Origin: Usnea hakonensis
Lineage: Eukaryota > Ascomycota > Lecanoromycetes > Lecanorales > Parmeliaceae
Assembly (NCBI GenBank): GCA_013423325.1
Contig: BLJB01000171.1
Span: 34,974-98,973 of the forward strand
DNA: 64,000 nt
Reading direction: 5' to 3'
This document shows positions 57,655 to 64,000 of the stretch, piece by piece (the stretch's first letter is position 1; every line of letters begins with the position of its first letter). The translations under genes were made by a program, and so were the position numbers. Under the pieces are notes generated by a model. The model was not told the DNA's origin and searched no databases. It saw only the letters and a program-made list of their open reading frames with translations.

Positions 57655-60600
57655 TGACACTTCTAAATTATAGTTAAATACTAGATTAGATATCTTAGAG
57701 TACGTATTTCCGATAGCTATAGCCTAAGTATTTATCGGAACGAGTAATTCCTTTAGTTAAGTAGTATTAACGCGATAGTATTCTAATATAGTTTTACTCT
57801 ATTTTTTAAGTAAAATTAATACGCCTAAGACTTAATTTAGTAGGGGTTATATAGTACTATAAATTTAGCGAGAAGTCTCTACTAATATAATAAATTATAT
57901 ATAGGCCTTACGGTATTTAGTCTTCTACTATTTAATTTTCTTTTTTAATTCCTTATTCTATAGTTCTTTATAGTTATCTCTATTATCTAAGTCGAGAAGC
58001 TCTAATAGAAGTTCGTAAGTTATAGCCTTTTATTATTTTACGTCTATCTACTTATCTACTTCTAATTTGTATTTCTTTTCTATAGAACCGGACTACGGAG
58101 ATAGTAGGTTTATAGAAATTATAATAGTATAATCTTTCCTTACTTTTATTATATCTATATACTCTTCTTCTTCCGATTTACATTTCTTTTCTACGGAACC
58201 AGAATTTACGATTAGTAGGTCTATAGGAATTATAGTAGTATAATTCTTCCTTACTTTTATTATACTCCTTATTTTATACTTTCTTCTCTTAATTATAGAC
58301 TTTATAACTATAGTACTATCTACTAATATAGTAGTTACTTCGTTATTATTCGTATTATCTAGTTTAGAATACGGAGTACCGTCGATAATTTTATTCCGAG
58401 TTATAGGTAGAACTTTCCTTACACTTTAAAGGCCTTAATCTTCCCCCTCTTTTCTATATATCTAGAAATAATTAAAGATAATACTATAAACCTATCTATT
58501 TTCGCTCCTATATTTAGCTAATCTCCCCTTATTAATATACTTACTAGATAAATATTTTTAAGTAAATATAATAAATTACTTTAAATTCCGGTCCTTAGCT
58601 TTAAGGTTAGATCGAATAACCTTAATAACCTAGAAATTACTTAAATTAAGGTTATTGGATAGAAATTTTATATCGACTTTCTCTTTATTATAGTAGTATT
58701 CTAATATAGTAGAGAGGCCGACTACCTATTTCTATAGAATAGGTCTTAGTACTAACGAAGTAGACTCCGGTATTAATACTATAATAGATTACTTAGGCTT
58801 AGGCGCCGCTATTAATAGTTTAGATATTTCGATTACTATAAAAGGAATAATATTTAAATAGCTTATCTACCTATATATAATAATAGAGGTAGTATTAACT
58901 ATACGATAATAATAATATCTAGATAGTAATACTAAGTAAGGTTTAATACTATTATATACTCCTTTACTAGTTTATTTACTTCGAATCTTTACTTTAGACT
59001 AACTACTTTACTAGACCTACTTATTTTCTTCCGCGAGTCCGGATTTTACGTCCTATAGGACGGTAGTTTAACGTTATTATTATATATAGACGGTATCCTT
59101 CTCCTATTTAATCTACTACGTTAAGTTAATAGCTTTCTTTTCCTAGAAATCTACCGATTCGTTATTCTATTAATTTAATATTTCTAGCTAGAATTAAAAG
59201 TATTTTAGATCTCCTTATATTATTATCGGGAATTATACTTCTATTCTTATATCGTAACTTTAGCTTTATATCTTTTCTAACCTTCTTACTAACTTTCTTA
59301 TTAATTTCTATAATCGATTCCTAGTATAACTTAGGGTATCTAATTTCCGAACCTTAAAAAAATATTTCTAGTAAATTAATATAGAACTTCCCTTTTACTT
59401 TTCCGCTATATAGATCTTTAATCTATACTAACTACCTATAAGACGCTATTCTCTTAACCCGATAAGGTCCTTCCTACTATAGCTCTAATTTATAAGATTT
59501 CTAATTATCTTATACTAGTCTTCTAAGCCTTACTAGATATCCTTTCGATATTCTCTTCTTAGAATAGATATCTTTTATAGTGGCCTAAGCTATCTTCTCT
59601 CCTAATTAATACCTCTTTTCTAGTAATCGATCCCGAATTTCGTCTAATATTACTAATCTCGTAGTATAGTTAGCTTCCTCTAGAACTATTCCTTCGAATA
59701 TAAGGCTATTAATATAGTTATTTACTATTTAAGATTAGAGGATATCCTTAAACTCGTCTACTCCCTTAGTAAATCTAGGATTAAATCCTAGTAGTAGTTC
59801 TATAGAAGTAAATCTAAATATTTTAATATATCTTATATTTATAGCTCGGATCACCGTTTATAGTAGAATATTCTATTTAAATATTAATACCGGATAATAT
59901 TATAGAATTACTCTAAAGATATTTAAGATAACTTATATATACCTTTCTATAAGGCCGATAGACTATAGATATATTACTAGCGTAAAGAATTAAGATACCC
60001 CCTTTATAAAAAGATAATTTAAGAAATTTCGTTTAAAATACTATCCGTTATCGTTATAAATAGCTCTAGGATATCTAATTTTCTCGACTACCTTTATCTT
60101 TAGGATTTCTACTAAATTAGCTAAAGTCGTATTTACTACTATATCGGCGAACGCAAATCTAGTAAAGTAGTCTATATATAATCTAATAAATCTAGCCCCT
60201 AATTTTACTATCGGATTAAACGATCTAATATAATTAATTACTAGAATATCTCCTACTTATAGTCCTATAATAGGTATTAATCCCTTAGTAGGCCTAAGTA
60301 GTCCAAGTATCTAGTATATTAGACACGACCAATAGAATACTAGAATATCCTTATTCCTTGTCGGCTAGTAGAATTTCCCAACGTACCTCCGCACGGTAAT
60401 TTAGTCTAAAAAGTAACTATATAAGTTATATAGTAATAATATAATATCGTATACCTATTCCTAGTAGATATACCTTAATAGTTTTCTAGATCTTTCTCTA
60501 TACGCTAATTAGTATAGACGATCCTTTTAATTAATTAGGATAAACTTCTCTACTTATTTAATAGATATCTTCCTAGTAGCTTCTAATAAGATACCTTCGA

Positions 60601-63600
60601 TATTAAGATTTCTAACGATTTTATATTCGACTATAAATCTATACTATAGATTATTAAGCTATTCTTCCTATAGTAATTCCTAATCCTATAGAATTTATAT
60701 ATCTAAATCTTACGTTATTTCTATAGTAGTATCTTATATCTATATCTCTTCTAGTATAACTTCTAATAGTCTTCTATTCTCTATTTCTACTACTAAATTA
60801 TATTTAACTATAAAGCTCGCTATTATCGATTCCTCGCTCGTTACTACTCTTAAAGGGTAACCTCCTAGCCTCGATAGCCTATCTATAATAGCCAATTCTT
60901 TTCTAGGAACGTAGAAAATATCTAGATTATATTCGCTTAGTACTAATTACTATCTAGAAATTCTTCTAGTTATATCCTTACTTTTTAAGACCTTAAGTAG
61001 TACTATATAATTAGTATATAGTATATATAGAAACTTGGATCCTTTTATAATCTATCTAATTTCTACTAGAGACTTTACTACTACGAGAGATTCTCGTTTA
61101 GTAGTATAATAGTTTATTTAAGTAGGAGTAAACTAGTATAATATAAATATAATAATAGATATATTTAGTAATAGTTCCTTAGTTAGTAGTATTCTATTCT
61201 CGATATCCCGAAGTTAAACTAATATTCTACTAGCCCTAGTCTTAGACGTATCTATAAAGAGATAATACTACTTCGAGTTATCTCTATCGAAATTAATATT
61301 CTTTAGAATAGCTTCTTTTATAGCGTCGAAAGCTTCCTAATATTTATTAGTCTATACGAAATCGACTATCGTCTTCGTAGTCTTCTAACGTCTATCCCGT
61401 TTTACTATTACTAATTCTTTAATAATTACTAACTTTATAATAGATGAATAGTTAGTACGTCCTAGTATAAATACTTTTAGAAATAGTAGTATATTTAGAA
61501 ATCTTATTAGTTCCTCTTTATACGTTAGGATAGGCTATTCGTAAAATATTCCTAATTTATCTTCCGATAGCCTAATTCCTTGGCCGTCTCTCTAATAACC
61601 GAGGATTTTCACCTTTAGAGTAAAAAATATATACTTCGAAGGGTTTAATATAAGCTTCGCCTATACGAGTCTCGGGAAATAATAGAAATAAAGGAACTAG
61701 AGTAAGCTATTAAATAAATCTACTCTATTAATATTATCGTCTATAAAGTAATTAAATATTACTAAATTTAATATTATATTAGCTAATAGGGGTTCTTCGT
61801 TAGGGGTTAGAATTCTAGAAATAATAATATCCTTTAATTAGGTATATATTTCTAGCCTATTAGTATACCTCTAATCTATTCTTAGATAATATATCTACTC
61901 TATAATCGAGGAAAATATAAGTCTATACGTATATAGAGGGAAAACTCTAACCGCCTAGTATCCGTTTAATACGTCTATCTTAAAGAAATATATTAACTAT
62001 AGTACTAATACTTTCTATAGTATCGATTTAATTCTCCTTATTAGGTAGTTCGCTTTTATTATTACTCTATTTAATTATATAAAAGTATAGACTATCCTTA
62101 GACTTCTATTCTCTTTTCGTAGAAACCTCGTTCTTATACTCTAGAGGGAGATATACTATATAATTATCCCCGCTTTAATAAGTTTCGGTAAATTCTAATT
62201 TTACTATTCTACTTCTTTAGAAGTATATAGTACTAGCTTTATAATATTAGGAACTATATCGCTATATAGAGGGATTCGGTATTCGATAAAGTCTGTTCTA
62301 GATATATCTCGGATATTTTCTATAAAGATATCTTTTTAAGTTACTAATAGAAGATACGCTTTTTCTACTTCGTCTAGTATCCTTACTAGTTCTCTAACTA
62401 TATTAGGAAATCGAGTAGACTAAGCTCTATAATCGTTACCTTATAGAGTTACTAACTCCCGAGGATACTAATATAAATAATAAGATATTAGAAATCCTAA
62501 TTACTACCCTTTAAACTCCTCCTCTTCTATAGAGTATATTCCCGTAGCTCTTATCTATTCGAATCTTCGTTTATTCTTTATTATATCCCTTACCCGTCTT
62601 CTCTTATTATTTAATAATAATATTATTACTACTTTTTCTTCGGTATTATTTAATTTCTAATTTCCGGGAAGTCTACTTAGAGGTAGGAGGCGTAGTAGAG
62701 CCTTATTTCCTCTCTACTTTAAGTATCCTATATTATCCTAGATAGTACCCTTCCTTTCTGGGCTTTCTAATAAGATACCTCTATCGTACTATCTATTCCG
62801 ATATCGTATAGTATAAAGTTTCGGTACGAGGCTATTCTACCGAATATTAGTCTCCTCGCTAGTATTGCGTTCCGTAGCTCTAGCTACCTTCCTCATTTTC
62901 TTTCTACCGGATTTGTCTAGCGGTAGTATGGGACTAGGAATGCCTTCTCCTATATTCGCTAATACTTCTTTTTTCGGAATGATCGGAGTAGAGGAGGGGG
63001 GTTAGTAGACCCGAAAAGCCTCCTCTAGATATAGAAAATTATTAGTAAGTTCCTAGTTACCTACTAACGAGTAGCTTTTTCCTAAAGCTCCTAAGAAGTA
63101 TCGAGTTATTCGTTTTCTAGAATATCCTTATAATTATCCTATATTTTATTCTATACTTAATTTATAATTTCTCTTATAATAGCTTCTACCCGCTCCTCTT
63201 TAGAGTATTCTAGGTCTATTAGAATATTATTATTAATATTAATTATATCGAGATCGATATTCTTAGCTAAGGAGATTTCGGGAGCTTTAATAACTAATCT
63301 TCTAGCTACTTCTAGCTAATAATATATATTAAACTAATTTTATATCTAGTATTTATTATTCTTATATAGATCGATTACTTTTACGCTCCTTAGCTATAGC
63401 CGTCTAAAAATAAGGCTATAGCTCGTATTATCTAGGATAATAAATATCTTAATTACTTTCCGTACCCTAGTAACCTTAATTATAAATCCAATAAACCCTA
63501 ATAATCTTTAGAAGTCGCCGTTAGTAACTTTAATAATAATTAATTTATCTAGAAATATATTATACTTTATTTAGCCTACTATCTTCTAAGGGATAAGGTT

Positions 63601-63940
63601 TAATATAGTTCTAAGGTCTATAAGGACTCTCTATAACTCGTATTTAATATTATCTCTCTTTATTAGCTAAATTAATACCCTAGTATAGAAATTTCCTTTT
63701 CCCTTCCGCTAGCTATAAGTCGAATTTAGGTTTAACTCCTCCTTCCATCTATTTTTCGGAATAAGATATACTGGCTTTAGCTTCGGAAAGAACTATATAG
63801 GGAGTTATAGATTTTTCTATAACTTTAGATAGCGAGTCTTTAGTATAGCTCCGATAGTATTCTCTACTTCCTAAATATTAACTTAATATATTTCTTCCAA
63901 AATAATTTCTTCTATCTAAAGATTTTCCGAAATAACTTCC
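57655..63940 (-). mobile_element. RIP-degraded Ty3/gypsy retrotransposon (partial)
   Basis: Reading the minus strand through frequent TAG/TAA stops reveals, from right to left: an aspartic-protease-like region (63.75-63.4 kb, ending with FIGFIIKVTRVRKV and DNTSYSLIF); reverse transcriptase (62.2-61.6 kb, with FLRKENRSLRIVYTFI, the catalytic-type NYFIDDNINR at about 61740, and NPSKYIFF); RNase H (61.4-61.2 kb, AFDAIKEAILKNI and YYLFIDTSK); and integrase (60.4-59.9 kb, WSCLIY, LRPTKGLIPIIGL, KLGARFIRLYIDYFTRFAFA and IYNDNG). The order PR-RT-RH-IN is that of Ty3/gypsy, not copia. Nearly every expected Trp or Gln codon is a stop. Gag and a 5' LTR are not seen before normal sequence resumes at about 63945, so the element is truncated at that end or continues elsewhere. 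It cannot be autonomous. Confidence 0.85.
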
Positions 63941-64000
63941 TGTCAGGGACTGGACATAGATCGATGGATTATTGTATACTAGGGACTAGGCTAGATACAC
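63941..64000. other. Normal-composition DNA at the right edge
   Basis: From TGTCAGGGACTGG onward CA and TG dinucleotides reappear, marking the right limit of the mutated block. Too short to annotate. Confidence 0.5.

Noticed and set aside
57655..63940. Functional genes inside the AT-rich block
   Set aside because: Stops occur every few dozen codons in all frames; the only readable signals are retroelement pol motifs.
1..64000. tRNA or 5S rRNA genes
   Set aside because: I scanned for GTTCRA-type T-loops with pairing arms; the hits seen (for example near 48712) lie in coding exons and lack cloverleaf arms. tRNAscan-SE would be decisive.
1..64000. CRISPR arrays, bacterial operons or phage genes
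   Set aside because: The intron-rich eukaryotic gene structure rules these out; no regularly spaced direct repeats were seen.
1..64000. Secondary-metabolite or HET/NLR cluster
   Set aside because: No polyketide/nonribosomal synthase, NACHT or HET motif was found; the GTPase alone is not enough to call one.

Overview
The window is nuclear DNA of a filamentous ascomycete (Pezizomycotina). Genes are dense, on both strands, and split by many short introns (about 40-90 nt, usually GTAAGT-like donors and CTAAC/CTGAC branch points). A complex I subunit (NDUFA8) excludes budding yeasts of the Saccharomyces type, and a C-to-T (RIP-like) mutated repeat block at the right end is typical of Pezizomycotina. 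I cannot place it below that level. All exon boundaries below were worked out by eye from splice motifs, reading-frame arithmetic and protein-family knowledge.

Layout, left to right: a large alpha/beta hydrolase of unknown substrate (800-3844 +); a Pumilio/PUF RNA-binding protein (4429-7247 +); a Pex39-like peroxisome protein with a KPWE motif (7885-8504 -), divergent from an Scd6/Lsm14 P-body protein (8892-11128 +); a Rad57-like recombinase (11467-12841 -), divergent from a four-exon CENP-W gene (13127-13585 +); a KDM4/Rph1-type JmjC histone demethylase (14522-19140 -); a coiled-coil/RGG protein (20463-22113 -), divergent from a carnitine acetyltransferase (23534-26088 +); and a WD40 protein (26172-27560 -, 5' end open).

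Next comes a looser stretch (28.8-32.9 kb) with several short reading frames that each carry one hydrophobic segment and that I do not recognise. It is followed by Ypt1/Rab1 (33384-34355 -), an M1 aminopeptidase with two possible starts (34842-38041 -), a gene-poor gap with a diverged 210-bp tandem duplication, a twelve-exon dynamin-like/SLIP-GC-like GTPase (40107-43444 +), Tom5 (43968-44310 +), an FG nucleoporin of the Nup57/Nup54 type (45043-46560 -), divergent from NDUFA8 (46976-47724 +), and an Edc4/Pdc1-like decapping scaffold (48327-52783 -).

From about 54 kb rightwards gene integrity breaks down. There is a frame-broken coding relic (54.5-56.7 kb -), then a candidate solo LTR and a heavily C-to-T mutated Ty3/gypsy element (57.2-63.9 kb) in which protease, reverse transcriptase, RNase H and integrase can still be read through stop codons on the minus strand.

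Most genes are unrelated housekeeping functions. Two loose themes recur: mRNA decay and translation control (PUF, Scd6, Edc4, possibly the RGG protein) and organelle biology (Pex39-like and carnitine acetyltransferase for the peroxisome; Tom5, NDUFA8 and perhaps the aminopeptidase for mitochondria). No CRISPR, rRNA or convincing tRNA was seen.
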